Below are positions 17,701-26,900 of a stretch of 64,000 nucleotides of DNA, piece after piece. Numbering within the stretch: the stretch's first letter is position 1; every line of letters starts with the position of its first letter. Both the position numbers and the translations under genes were made by a program. The stretch lies in contig JAFKLY010000003.1 of the NCBI GenBank assembly GCA_017304655.1, forward strand, positions 248,001-312,000, read 5' to 3'. The stretch is from Sphingomonas sp. GTDB taxonomy: Bacteria > Pseudomonadota > Alphaproteobacteria > Sphingomonadales > Sphingomonadaceae. The notes under the pieces are model-generated. The model was not told where the DNA came from. It searched no databases and saw only the letters and a list, made by a program, of their open reading frames with translations.

Positions 17701-19638
17701 TCAGCTGTGGAAGAAGTCATAAACAGTCTGGGCCACCGCCGACGAGACTCCCGGCGCGCGTTGCAAATCCTCAAGGCTGGCATTGCGAACGGCCTTGGCG
17801 GTGCCGAAATGCATGAGCAGCGCCTTCTTGCGCGCCGGGCCGATGCCGGGCACCTCATCAAGCGAACTGACGGTAATGGCCTTCGACCGCTTCTGGCGGT
17901 GCGCGCCAATGGCAAAGCGGTGCGCCTCGTCCCGCAGCCGCTGAAGGTAGAACAGCACGGGATGATTGACCGGCAAGGTCAGTTCCCGACCATCCAGCAA
18001 ATGAAAGACCTCGCGCCCTTCCCGCCCATGGTGCGGCCCCTTGGCAATGCCGACCATCGGCACATCCTCGACGCCGAGTTCCTCCAGAATGCGCTGCGCG
18101 GCGTTCAGCTGGCCCCGTCCGCCATCGACCAGCACCAGGTCCGGCCATTCGCCCGAGTCGCGCTCGGCCTCGTCTTCCGGCCCGCTCTCATTGGCCAAGC
18201 GGGCGAAGCGCCGCTCGAACACCTCGCGCATCATGCCGAAGTCGTCGCCCGCAATCGTCTCGGGCTTCCTGATGTTGAACTTGCGATAGGCGTTCTTGCG
18301 GAAGCCCTCCGGCCCGGCGACGATCATCGCGCCGAGCGCATTCGTGCCCTGAATGTGGCTGTTGTCGTATACTTCAATGCGGTCCGGCGGCCCTTCCAGC
18401 CCGAACAGGTCGGCCATCTCAGCCAGGATTTTGCCCTGCGCGCTGCTCTCCGCCTGGCGTCGCTCCAGTGCTTCCACGGCATTGCGCTGCGCCTGCCGGA
18501 TGAGCTTCACCCGATCGCCGCGCTGGGGCACCTCGATACGCACCTTGCGGCCGATCCGCTGCGTGAGCGCCTCGCCAAGCAGCAGCGTCTCGGCCGGCTC
18601 CCGGTCACACAGGATCAGCGGCGCAGGCGGCACGTCCTCGTAGAACTGCGCCATGAACTGCATCAGCACCTCATCCTCGCTCACCTCGGCGGTGTGGACG
18701 GGGAAGAAGCTGCGGTGCCCCCAATTCTGCCCGCCGCGAATGAAGAAAGCCTGGATGCACATGCCGCCCGCCTTGCTGGCAAGCGCAAAGATGTCCGCAT
18801 CGCCCAGCCCCTCGGCATGAATCGCCTGACTGCCCTGGATGAAGGTGAGCGCCTTCAGGCGATCCCGATAGACCGCCGCCATCTCATAATCGAGCGCCTC
18901 GGCGGCCCGCGTCATCGCGTCACCCAGTTTGGCCTGCACCTTGGTCGATTTCCCGCCCAGGAAGTCCTGCGCATCCTGCACCAGCTCGGCATAATCCGCC
19001 TCGCCGATCCGCCCGACGCAGGGCGCCGAGCAGCGCTTGATCTGATAGAGCAGGCACGGCCGAGAACGATTGTTGAAGAAACTGTCCGTGCAGGAGCGCA
19101 GCAGGAAGAGCTTCTGCAAGGCGTTCAGCGTCTTGCGCACCTGCCCGGCGCCCGCGAACGGCCCATAATATTGCCCCTGGATCTTGCGCGCGCCCCGGTG
19201 CAGCTGGACGCGCGGAAAGGCATGATCCTCCCGCAGAAGAATGAACGGGAAGCTTTTGTCGTCGCGCAGCAGCACATTGTAAGGCGGCCGGAAGCGCTTG
19301 ATGAGCTGTGCTTCGAGCAGCAGCGCCTCCGCCTCGCTCTCCGTGGTCACGATCGTCATCGAGCGGGTCTGCGCGACCATGCGCTGGAGGCGGCGGGGCA
19401 GCCGGTCGACCTGGGTATAGTTGGTCACGCGATTGCGCAGCGCCCGCGCCTTGCCGACGTACAGCACGTCGCCGCGCGCATCCTGCATCCGATAGACGCC
19501 GGGCCGCGTACCGAGCGTGTTCAGGGTTTCGCGGATCGCGGCAACGCCCGCGTCAATGTCTGGCGCGTCGCTTCCTCGCACCGTATAGGTGGCAGCCTCC
19601 TCGTTGAAGCGGTCCGGCGATGAGGGGCGGTCGATCAT
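17701..19638 (-). CDS. uvrC: Excinuclease ABC subunit C
   Basis: Nucleotide excision repair nuclease, 645 residues. The GIY-YIG domain is at the N-terminus (PGVYRMQDARGDVLYVGKA), the UVR helix-turn-helix region in the middle (KVQAKLGDAMTRAAEALDYE), and the RNase H-like endonuclease domain later (IEVYDNSHIQGT, LVLVDGGRGQL). The end is the double helix-hairpin-helix (DEVPGIGPARKKALLMHFG). The start giving MIDRPSSPDRF fits the family; MPKSARMIDR six codons upstream is possible. Divergent from the methyltransferase-like gene. Confidence 0.95.
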   Translation of the reverse strand: MIDRPSSPDRFNEEAATYTVRGSDAPDIDAGVAAIRETLNTLGTRPGVYRMQDARGDVLYVGKARALRNRVTNYTQVDRLPRRLQRMVAQTRSMTIVTTESEAEALLLEAQLIKRFRPPYNVLLRDDKSFPFILLREDHAFPRVQLHRGARKIQGQYYGPFAGAGQVRKTLNALQKLFLLRSCTDSFFNNRSRPCLLYQIKRCSAPCVGRIGEADYAELVQDAQDFLGGKSTKVQAKLGDAMTRAAEALDYEMAAVYRDRLKALTFIQGSQAIHAEGLGDADIFALASKAGGMCIQAFFIRGGQNWGHRSFFPVHTAEVSEDEVLMQFMAQFYEDVPPAPLILCDREPAETLLLGEALTQRIGRKVRIEVPQRGDRVKLIRQAQRNAVEALERRQAESSAQGKILAEMADLFGLEGPPDRIEVYDNSHIQGTNALGAMIVAGPEGFRKNAYRKFNIRKPETIAGDDFGMMREVFERRFARLANESGPEDEAERDSGEWPDLVLVDGGRGQLNAAQRILEELGVEDVPMVGIAKGPHHGREGREVFHLLDGRELTLPVNHPVLFYLQRLRDEAHRFAIGAHRQKRSKAITVSSLDEVPGIGPARKKALLMHFGTAKAVRNASLEDLQRAPGVSSAVAQTVYDFFHS

Positions 19639-19715
19639 GCGTGCCGATTTAGGCATGGTGCCCGGCCAGAGCAACGACGACGCGCGGCCACCACTCAACT
19701 GACGGAGAGACGCTG

Positions 19716-20438
19716 ATGAGATTTGCCTTGCTGCCCGCCTGCGCTGCCATCGCGCTGACGACAATCCCCGCGACGCTCGCGGCTCAGAAGCTGACCACCG
19801 TGCTGGCCGATCCCGCTCGGCCCGAAGCCGATCGCGTGCGGGATGCCGACCGCAAGCCGGCCGAACTGATCGCTTTCTCCGGTGTGAAGAAGGGATCGAC
19901 CGTCGCGGAACTGGCACCTGGCGGTGGTTACTTCACGCGCATTCTCACCGGCGCCGTCGGCCCCAAGGGCCATATCTACGCCATGGTCAGCCGGCCGTCG
20001 CAGACGCTGTCAGACTATGCCGCGACCCGACCCAATCTCTCCATCGTCCAGATCCAGCCCGGCGAGGTCAACGTCCCCAAGCCGGTGGACGTTGTCTGGA
20101 CGACGCTGAATTATCATGATTTCAAGAACGCCAAGGTCGGTGACAGCGACGTCGCTCGCCTGACCAATGCCGCTGCGTTCAAGGCGCTGAAGCCCGGCGG
20201 CCTGTATCTCATCGTGGATCATGAAGCCGCGCCGGGTGCCGGCACCAGCGTCACCTCAACGCTGCACCGGATCGAAAGCGCGGCCGTGAAGCGGGAAGTC
20301 GAAGCGGTCGGCTTCAAGCTGGACGCGGAAAGCCCGCTCCTCCGCCACGCCGATGACGATCACAGCCTCGCCGTGCGCGAAACCGGCGTTCGCGGCAAAA
20401 CCGACCAGTTCGTGCTGCGCTTCCGCAAGCCGAAATAA
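19716..20438 (+). CDS. Exported class I methyltransferase-like protein
   Basis: Encodes 240 residues. A Sec signal peptide (MRFALLPACAAIALTTIPATLAAQ) is followed by a Rossmann fold with a recognisable motif I, TVAELAPGGGYFTRIL, and later strands VDVVWTTLNYHDF and LKPGGLYLIVDHEA. The overall form is that of a SAM-dependent methyltransferase, yet the signal peptide predicts export to the periplasm, where no SAM pool is known. Such proteins are common in sphingomonads and unexplained. GGAGA precedes the ATG. It ends at a bidirectional terminator shared with atpF. Confidence 0.8.
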   Translation: MRFALLPACAAIALTTIPATLAAQKLTTVLADPARPEADRVRDADRKPAELIAFSGVKKGSTVAELAPGGGYFTRILTGAVGPKGHIYAMVSRPSQTLSDYAATRPNLSIVQIQPGEVNVPKPVDVVWTTLNYHDFKNAKVGDSDVARLTNAAAFKALKPGGLYLIVDHEAAPGAGTSVTSTLHRIESAAVKREVEAVGFKLDAESPLLRHADDDHSLAVRETGVRGKTDQFVLRFRKPK

Positions 20439-20459
20439 GGCCGCAACCCGATCCCACGC

Positions 20460-20494
20460 AAAAGGCCGGGAAGGTTACCCTCCCCGGCCTTTTG
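20460..20494. terminator. Bidirectional terminator between methyltransferase-like gene and atpF
   Basis: AAAGGCCGGG-A-AGG pairs with CCT-CCCCGGCCTTT around a GTTAC loop. TTTT follows the stem on each strand, so it can end the rightward methyltransferase-like transcript and the leftward ATP synthase operon. Confidence 0.8.
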
Positions 20495-20519
20495 CTTGCC
20501 AGATGGCGATGTCAGCGGG

Positions 20520-21161
20520 TCAGTGCGCCAGCTTGCCGATCATGTCGTCGACCAGCCCCTTGTCGGCCTTGGCGTCGTGCGTGTCCTTAAGCAGCGCGGC
20601 AGCGGCGGCCGTCGCGGCAGCCGCGGCGCGTGCACGCACATCGGCGATGGCCGCGCGCTCGGCAGCCGCGATCTTGTCTTCCGCCATCTTCTGGCGGCGC
20701 TTCACCAGCGCTTCGGCATCGGCCTTGGCGGCCTTGACCAGATCGGCGGCTTCTTCCTCGGCAGCCGCACGCATCGCGTCGGCATCCTTGGCGGCAGCAG
20801 CCAGCTTGGCCTGATATTCCGCCTTCAGCGCCTCGGCTTCGGCGCGCAACTTGGCGGCCTCATCGAGCTGAGCGCGGATCGCAGCGATCTTCTTGTCGAG
20901 AGCGCCACCAATGGCCCCCGGAACCTTCTTGACCACAAGAATGATCAGGAACACCAGCATGGCAAGGCTGACCAGCGCGCCGCCGTTGACCATGCCAAAC
21001 AGCGCCGGCTCGGCACCATGCTCTTCCGGGCCGCCATGCGCCTCGGTCGCGGCATGGACGTTGCCCTGTAGGCTTTCGACCTTGTCCGCCTGATCCAGAT
21101 TATGCTGCACCGCCTCGGAGGCGTTGTCGCTGGCCATCATGCTTCCGCTCTGATCCGCCAT
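20520..21161 (-). CDS. atpF: ATP synthase Fo subunit b
   Basis: Peripheral-stalk subunit, 213 residues. One membrane helix (GALVSLAMLVFLIILVV) near residue 65 is followed by a long charged, alanine-rich helix that dimerises and reaches up to F1. The N-terminal 55-residue extension, acidic and histidine-containing, is longer than in standard b subunits but seen in alphaproteobacteria with b/b' pairs. Starts one base after the stop of the b' gene. Last gene of the Fo operon; the F1 genes are not in this window. Confidence 0.9.
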   Translation of the reverse strand: MADQSGSMMASDNASEAVQHNLDQADKVESLQGNVHAATEAHGGPEEHGAEPALFGMVNGGALVSLAMLVFLIILVVKKVPGAIGGALDKKIAAIRAQLDEAAKLRAEAEALKAEYQAKLAAAAKDADAMRAAAEEEAADLVKAAKADAEALVKRRQKMAEDKIAAAERAAIADVRARAAAAATAAAAALLKDTHDAKADKGLVDDMIGKLAH

Positions 21162-21162
21162 G

Positions 21163-21648
21163 TCACATCACCGCCTTCACTGCCTTGAGCGCGGCATCGG
21201 ACGAGACCTCGGCCCCGGCCAGACGACGCACGATATCCGCAGCAGCCTCTGCCGCCACGACCTCAATTTCGCCGAGCGCCTTGGTGCGGCTGGCCGCAAT
21301 CGCCTGCTCGGCCGCAGCCAGCTTCTCGCCTACCGCCGCGTCCGCCTTGGCGATTTTCGCCTCGCGGTCCTTGGCGGCCTTGGCTTTCGCCGCAGCGAGC
21401 TTTGCCTGAGCATCGGCCCGCGCTGCGTTTTCCTGCGCCCGCCAGTCCGCCTCGAGGGCGTCGGCAGCCGCCGAGCCCGCCTTGGCGGCTTCAAGATCGT
21501 CCGCGATCTTGGTATCGCGGGCCGAAACCGTCGATTGGACCTTCGGCACCATGCCGAGGCCAATGACGAAGAACACGAAACCGAACGTCAGCAGCATCCA
21601 GAAGATCTGCGACGAGTAGGTTGCGGCGAGCTGGGCTATTTGAGGCAT
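21163..21648 (-). CDS. ATP synthase Fo subunit b'
   Basis: Second peripheral-stalk subunit, 161 residues, as found in alphaproteobacteria and phototrophs that use a b-b' heterodimer. It has the membrane helix IFWMLLTFGFVFFVIGL right after the opening MPQIAQLAATYSS, then VPKVQSTVSARDTKIADDLEAA and a long amphipathic helix. Immediately upstream of atpF and 80 bases downstream of atpE, with a stem-loop in that gap. Confidence 0.9.
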   Translation of the reverse strand: MPQIAQLAATYSSQIFWMLLTFGFVFFVIGLGMVPKVQSTVSARDTKIADDLEAAKAGSAAADALEADWRAQENAARADAQAKLAAAKAKAAKDREAKIAKADAAVGEKLAAAEQAIAASRTKALGEIEVVAAEAAADIVRRLAGAEVSSDAALKAVKAVM

Positions 21649-21662
21649 ATCACCTGTCCATC

Positions 21663-21712
21663 ATGGCGGTTGGGCGGCGTCCGGTACGGATCGCCACCCT
21701 GCCCGCCGTCAT
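21663..21712 (-). other. Intercistronic stem-loop between atpE and atpF'
   Basis: ATGGCGG pairs with CCGTCAT (one G-U), GGGC with GCCC and GGCG with CGCC, with small bulges. A hairpin just after the subunit c gene is a plausible mRNA processing or stability element that would raise subunit c synthesis, which must exceed its neighbours about tenfold. Confidence 0.45.
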
Positions 21713-21731
21713 TGTCCGATCGATTGCGCGA

Positions 21732-21959
21732 TCAGGCAACGAAGATCAGGATCATCGCAACGACGAACGCCAGCAGACCGAGAAGCTCGGCGGCGGCGAA
21801 GCCGATGAACAGACGACCCTGCTGGCCGTCGGCAGCACCCGGATTGCGCAGCGCGCTCTCGAGGAACGAGCCGAAGACGTTACCCACGCCGAGGGCGGCC
21901 ACACCGGCGCCAATGGCAGCAAGACCGGCACCGATCAGCTTTGCGGCTTCTGCGTCCAT
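21732..21959 (-). CDS. atpE: ATP synthase Fo subunit c
   Basis: Rotor-ring proteolipid of 75 residues. Two glycine- and alanine-rich membrane helices are joined by the polar loop ALRNPGAADGQQGRL. The proton-carrying carboxylate is Glu58 in FAAAELLGLL. A very strong AAGGAGT ribosome-binding site precedes the ATG, as expected for the subunit made in greatest number. Lies between atpB and the b' gene. Confidence 0.95.
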   Translation of the reverse strand: MDAEAAKLIGAGLAAIGAGVAALGVGNVFGSFLESALRNPGAADGQQGRLFIGFAAAELLGLLAFVVAMILIFVA

Positions 21960-22003
21960 GTCACTTAACTCCTTTTCATAAACTCTGTTTGTCGATTGAA
22001 AAC

Positions 22004-22789
22004 TTAGTGCAGGTTGACCGCGTCGTTGATGTAGAGCGAGGTCAGAAGAGCGAAGACATACGCCTGGATCACGCAGACCAGCAGCTCGAGCGCGCTGATG
22101 CCAATCATCAGGATGAAGCTGGGTACACCGATCATCAGCCCCCAGCCAGCGCCGGCATTGCCGCTGTTGATGACGAAGCTGGAGAGCACTTCGAGCAGGA
22201 TGTGGCCGGCCATCATCGCAACGAACAGTCGCAGGCCAAGGCTGAACGGGCGCACGAGGAACGAAACCAGCTCGATCACAGGGATGAGCCAGAGCAACCA
22301 GCCTGGCGTGCCGTGCGGCACGAACAGCGAGAAGAAGTGAAAGCCATGGCGCCAGAAGCCGACGATCAGCACGATCGAGAAGGACAGGATCGCGAGGACG
22401 CCCGTCGCCGTGAAATGGCTCGTGAAGGTGAAGGCGTGGCTGCCCACGAGGCCGAGCGGCACGAGGCCGAGGAGGTTGGCGACCAGGATGAACATGAACA
22501 GCGAGAAGACATACGGCACGAACTTCTTGCCTTCCGGCCCGACATTCGCGGTGAGCAGATTGTCGATGAAGCCGGTCATCGTCTCCACGGCCATCTGCCA
22601 GCGGCCAGGCACCAGCTCGCGCTTCATGCCCAGGGTCACGAAGGCCCAGATCACAACGGTCGCGATGACCATCCACAGCGCGCTGTTGGTGAAGGCGATA
22701 TTGTAGCCACCGATAGCCCAGTGATCGGTGCCGAACAGCGGCTCGATCGTAAACTGGTGCATCGGGTCAATCTTGCCGGATTCTGCCAC
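22004..22789 (-). CDS. atpB: ATP synthase Fo subunit a
   Basis: Stator channel subunit, 261 residues with five or six membrane helices. The essential arginine is in the penultimate helix region (LVRPFSLGLRLFVAMMAGH), and the C-terminal helix ISALELLVCVIQAYVFALL carries the conserved glutamate and glutamine. The start is set at a GTG giving M-AESGKIDPMHQF, which matches the usual sphingomonad N-terminus; ATG at 22762 (MHQFTIEPLFG) is an alternative. Follows atpI with a 43-base gap. Confidence 0.93.
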   Translation of the reverse strand: MAESGKIDPMHQFTIEPLFGTDHWAIGGYNIAFTNSALWMVIATVVIWAFVTLGMKRELVPGRWQMAVETMTGFIDNLLTANVGPEGKKFVPYVFSLFMFILVANLLGLVPLGLVGSHAFTFTSHFTATGVLAILSFSIVLIVGFWRHGFHFFSLFVPHGTPGWLLWLIPVIELVSFLVRPFSLGLRLFVAMMAGHILLEVLSSFVINSGNAGAGWGLMIGVPSFILMIGISALELLVCVIQAYVFALLTSLYINDAVNLH

Positions 22790-22832
22790 GTCTGATTCCC
22801 AAAAAGCCGACTGCGATACAACGAAAGCGCCC

Positions 22833-23156
22833 TTATTTTTCAGGACGCTTGGTCGAAATCCTCCAAATGTTCCTGAAGGCCACAATGATCCCCAGGAAGA
22901 GGAAGACCAGCAGGAGCCAGGGCGATGTGCCGATGAACCGGTCCAGGACCCATCCAATCAGCGCGCCGCCGGCAAGACCGCCGATCAGTTCCCCGAGCAC
23001 CCGGTTGCCGAGACGATAGTTTTCGTCCGTACCCCCGGTCTGGCCCGCACCGGTCCTGACCTGCTCGATTGCTTCAGCGCGCTTCAGCCGCTCTTCGAGC
23101 GACCTGATGCGGTCATCTTCGGCAATCGGATCTTGCCCGGGTTCGGTCTCGGCCAT
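22833..23156 (-). CDS. atpI: ATP synthase accessory protein AtpI
   Basis: Encodes 107 residues: a charged N-terminal half (RIRSLEERLKRAEAIE, probably a short coiled coil) and two membrane helices (LIGGLAGGALIGWVLDRFIG and LLLVFLFLGIIVAFRNIW). This is the AtpI/AtpQ-like protein that helps assemble the c ring or carry magnesium. First gene of the Fo operon; its ATG follows AGGAGCT. The 189-base gap to the next gene on its left boundary, ydbL, holds the operon promoter region. Confidence 0.87.
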   Translation of the reverse strand: MAETEPGQDPIAEDDRIRSLEERLKRAEAIEQVRTGAGQTGGTDENYRLGNRVLGELIGGLAGGALIGWVLDRFIGTSPWLLLVFLFLGIIVAFRNIWRISTKRPEK

Positions 23157-23345
23157 GTCGCCAGCTCCTGACCTTGCGTCACACGGACGCAAAACTCATA
23201 CTGCATGACTTGCCCAGTCCGCCCCCGTCAAGGCGCGGCCCGTTTAGAAAGCGAATACCCTCAAGTCAACACCGGTGCGGCGCAGCGCAGGGGACCGCCA
23301 AAAACCCAAGGGAATGGCTCCAAAAATCGCGCGAATCAGCCGCCT

Positions 23346-23744
23346 TCACTGACTGGCCGAAGCGCAATAATCCGGCAGGGCGATGGGGCCGGCGCCCTTC
23401 ACTTGCCAATCCCCGCTGCCGATCCGGTAGATCTGGCCCTGGGAGACGCGCGTGGCAAGCGTCTGACAACCCGTCACGGCGGCCATATCCGCCACGGTGA
23501 CGCCGCGTTTGGCGGCAAGATCGGTGTAAGCCGCGCGGCGCTTGATGTTGAGCGCGTCAACGGCCTGACGCACCTCGCCGCTCACCGAGCCCTTGATGCC
23601 CAGATAGCCATCGGCCTGTTCACCCACCTGCCCGGCGGCCTTGGCGGCGCTGACCGCGTCCTGCGCCAGGGCCGGTGCGCTGAGAGCCAGAAGACCGACG
23701 AGCGCGGCGCCCAGCAGGCGCGACTTGAAGTTGCTGCGTGTCAT
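23346..23744 (-). CDS. ydbL: YdbL-family periplasmic protein (DUF1318)
   Basis: Encodes 132 residues with a signal peptide cut after ALAQ. The DUF1318 pattern is visible: AAGQVGEQADGYLGIKG, then VNKRR-type VDALNIKRRAAY and the repeated Y-x-x-L-A segment. In E. coli YdbL works with YnbE and YdbH in one of three overlapping routes that carry phospholipid to the outer membrane. The start overlaps the ynbE stop by four bases (ATGA), so the three genes are translationally coupled. The C-terminal half (VTGCQTLATRVSQGQIYRIG) is an added SH3-like tail. Confidence 0.85.
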   Translation of the reverse strand: MTRSNFKSRLLGAALVGLLALSAPALAQDAVSAAKAAGQVGEQADGYLGIKGSVSGEVRQAVDALNIKRRAAYTDLAAKRGVTVADMAAVTGCQTLATRVSQGQIYRIGSGDWQVKGAGPIALPDYCASASQ

Positions 23745-23950
23745 TTCGGGAAAAGCTCCGGATTGTTCTGGATAAGGTCCTTCGCGTCCTGCTGGAGCCG
23801 AACGACCACTTCCTGCTGAATCTTGACGTTGAGATTGATCTCGATCGGCTTGTCCGGCGCGCGCACCTGAATGCAGCCGCTCACCATGCCGGCGAGCAGC
23901 GCGGTCGCGCCCAGTCGCTTTATCGGTCCAAGCCATGGTCGATACCTCAT
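23741..23950 (-). CDS. ynbE: YnbE-family lipoprotein
   Basis: Small outer-membrane lipoprotein of 69 residues. The lipobox is LAGMVSGC, giving a lipidated cysteine near residue 26, followed by IQVRAPDKPIEINLNVKIQQ, the beta-strand segment characteristic of YnbE. In E. coli YnbE extends the YdbH beta-groove at the outer membrane to complete the bridge. It overlaps ydbH upstream and ydbL downstream by four bases each. Confidence 0.87.
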   Translation of the reverse strand: MRYRPWLGPIKRLGATALLAGMVSGCIQVRAPDKPIEINLNVKIQQEVVVRLQQDAKDLIQNNPELFPK

Positions 23951-26900
23951 TTCCTGTCCCCTTCTAGTTTCTTGTCGCTGTCCGGCGGCTGAACGGCAAG
24001 AGGGCCGTTGCCGGAACCGACAGGCGCATATTGTTCGCCCAGATGATTACGGATGAGCACGCCGGGATCGGCGAAGCCCGCAGCGGTGTTCAGCAGGCCG
24101 CGGAACGGCGCCTCGATCCGCACATTGAAGATGAACGGAAGCCCGAGGAACGGGCGCGCGAGGAAGCTCTTGCGCGCTTCTTCCGTCCCCTGATTGATCC
24201 CGTTCACCCGCACTTGCGTCACGAATTCGCCGTCCAGCGCACCGTCGAGCAGGATGGTGAGGCAGCGGTAGCGCAGGTTCTTCAACGCGTCGAACGCCAG
24301 CTTGCCGAAGGCGCCGAGCTGCGCATTGGAGACCTCGCCGACATAAGCGAGATTGCCCGACTGGCGGACAGGATGGCATGAGGGCGTGAAACCCTTGGCA
24401 CTGCTCAGAATCAGCGGCTCCGCACCCTGTTGCCGGGCAATGAGAATGCCGCCCTCGATCCGCCCGCCATGCTCATCGAAGATCATCGGCAACAGGCCGT
24501 CAAACGTGCCGGTCGCGGAGATATTCTCCAGCTCGAGCGTATTGATGAACGACCCGGCATCCAGCCCCACGACACGGAATGTGAGGTGGCGCGGCTTGCG
24601 CGCATCAAGATCGAGTGTCGCCGGCAGCAGCTCCAGCGTGCCCCCCGAGAACGGCCATTGCCCGCCTTCAATCACGGCCTGCTCGTTGGAGCGCAGCGCA
24701 TAGCGGATGACGCCATCGCGCACGTCGATACCCGGATTGACGCTCTGCAGCGTCATGATCTGCCCCGGCGCCGTCCGCAGGCCTAGCAGATCGACGAAGT
24801 GGATCGTAGTGCCAAAGCCGCTGACGGGACCGAAAGCCGCAGCGAAGGACATGCCCTGCGTCGAGAAGTTGCCGTCGCTGCTCACGGTCGATCCCGTCCA
24901 GCGAATCTGCCCACGCCCATCGACCACGCCATCGACATTGGCGACCACGCCGAGCGCGAGCGGTGTCAAGTCGTCCGGCTGGATGGCACCGCCAAATCGC
25001 AGCCCATTCACCACGAGATCGGCCCGCCCCACCCCGCTCGACAGATCATGCACGATCGTGACGGTGGCAACATCTGCCTTGCGCACCGGATGAACCAGCC
25101 GCCCGCGCGCCTCGATCCGGTTGTTCGCCAGCGTGAGGTGAACATCCTCCCCCGCCAGAGGATTGAACCGAGGATCGGCCTGGGCGTCCTTCACGCGCAA
25201 GGCACCGGTGACGTCGAGCCTGCCCCGCGCGAAAGTCCAGCGCCCTACGATACTGCCGAGATCGAGCGGGACAGAGGCGATCCGTCCGGTGCCACCGTCC
25301 ATGGTACCTGCGAGCCCGCCATCGGCCGTGGCGCCGCCGGAAAGGCGCACAGCCGCCAGATGCACGGGCTGCTCGCCCGCTCCGATCCGTATGTCCGGCC
25401 CCTGAAGCTCAAACCCGCCCGTCGCCAACGCATAACGCAGCCCCGCCGCGGAAAATGCGAACGGGCTATCGCCCAGCCGTCCCCTGAGACTGGTCGCAGC
25501 CAGCCGCGCCTCACTCTTCGACAGACCGCACAGCCGCAGCGTCGCCGGATCGAGCGCAAGGCTAGAGAAGCGCAGCGATTGCCAGCGCACGAGCGCGCAA
25601 TCGCCAGCCAGCGCAAAATCCCCGCTCGCCGAGAATCGACCATCGATAGGCACATGCAGGCCCTTCACAGCCCCCTCCGGCAACGGTCCGTCGAGCGTGA
25701 GCGCCGTGTTCACCTGACCGGTGCCATCCGGCGCGAGTAAAAAGCGCACCGGCGCCAGCGCGAGCCGTGCAGTCCCGGCGCGATAATCGGCAAACGCTGC
25801 CGTGCCGGTGACCCGACCCGATGGGTCCCGCGCCACTGTGACGCGCCCCTCGGGCAAATCGCCGCCACCGATCTCCATCGTCCCGGCCAACGCGATCCGA
25901 CGGTCCGGCCAGTCGTAGCGTACGGCACTGCCGCTCACCGTTTTGATATGAGCGCCGCTTTCCGCTTGCAGGTCCAGCTGGTCCAGAGTCGCATTGCCCC
26001 GCGTGCCGAGCAGGTTCAGCTTCCCGCCCAGGGTCAGTCGATTGGCCTTGCCGATCCCCGTGATCGCCCCGGCGAGCTTATCCGCCAGCGGCTCCATCGG
26101 CGTGCCGGTCGCCCGCCGCATCAATGCCTTGAGATCGAGCCCGCGCGCGGGGCGGGCATTGTCGATGGTCGCCACGCCTTGCCACGCCAGCGCCTTGTCC
26201 CGGCCCGTTGGACGCAACGCGAAATTGCCGCCGACCTTTGCCGCACCGGTCTCCACGCCATCGAACGCACTGCCCGCTGCGGAAAGTGAGGCACTGCCGC
26301 GCAGTTCTTCTCGTCCGCCCGAGACAGTCAGCAGTCCGGACAGGCGATCCGACTGGCGGCGGCCCTGTGCCACCTGCTCGGCGAACAGTGTCACGGCTCC
26401 GCTGAGGTCGGCGAGAGCAAGGTCAGTGCGCAGATTGAGGTTCAGCTTGGGAGAGCGCAGCACGATATTCTGCGCGGGGCATGTGATGTCGGCCGTCGAG
26501 ACAGGCCCCTTGATCAGGATCCGCTCGTCCTCGCTCGCCACATTCAGCGGCGCGACGAACCGGGCCACCCGGCAATCACCGACTTGCAGGCCAGGCGAGC
26601 CAAGACCCAGGGTGCCGCCAAAACCGGACCGCAGCGCCCCCCGCCCCTGCAGATCGAGTGCCAGCTTGCCATAATCGGTGGTGATGTCAGCCCGCAGATC
26701 ATCGAGCTCGACCAGCCAGTCGGGCAGCGTCGCCTCGCCGCCTCCGCCTTGCAGCAGGCGGTCGACCTGACCGAGCGTGAAGGTGCCGTTTTGCAATCGC
26801 CCGCGCAGGCGGACACCGCTCGCCTGAACCCGCTTGATCGTGGCGCCGGAGAATCCCCAGCCGATGTCAATCTCGACAAACTTGGCCGTGAGGTCAGGCG

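Noticed and set aside
17509..19623. Long plus-strand frame opposite uvrC
   Set aside because: Antisense shadow of uvrC; no ribosome-binding site and no recognisable domain.
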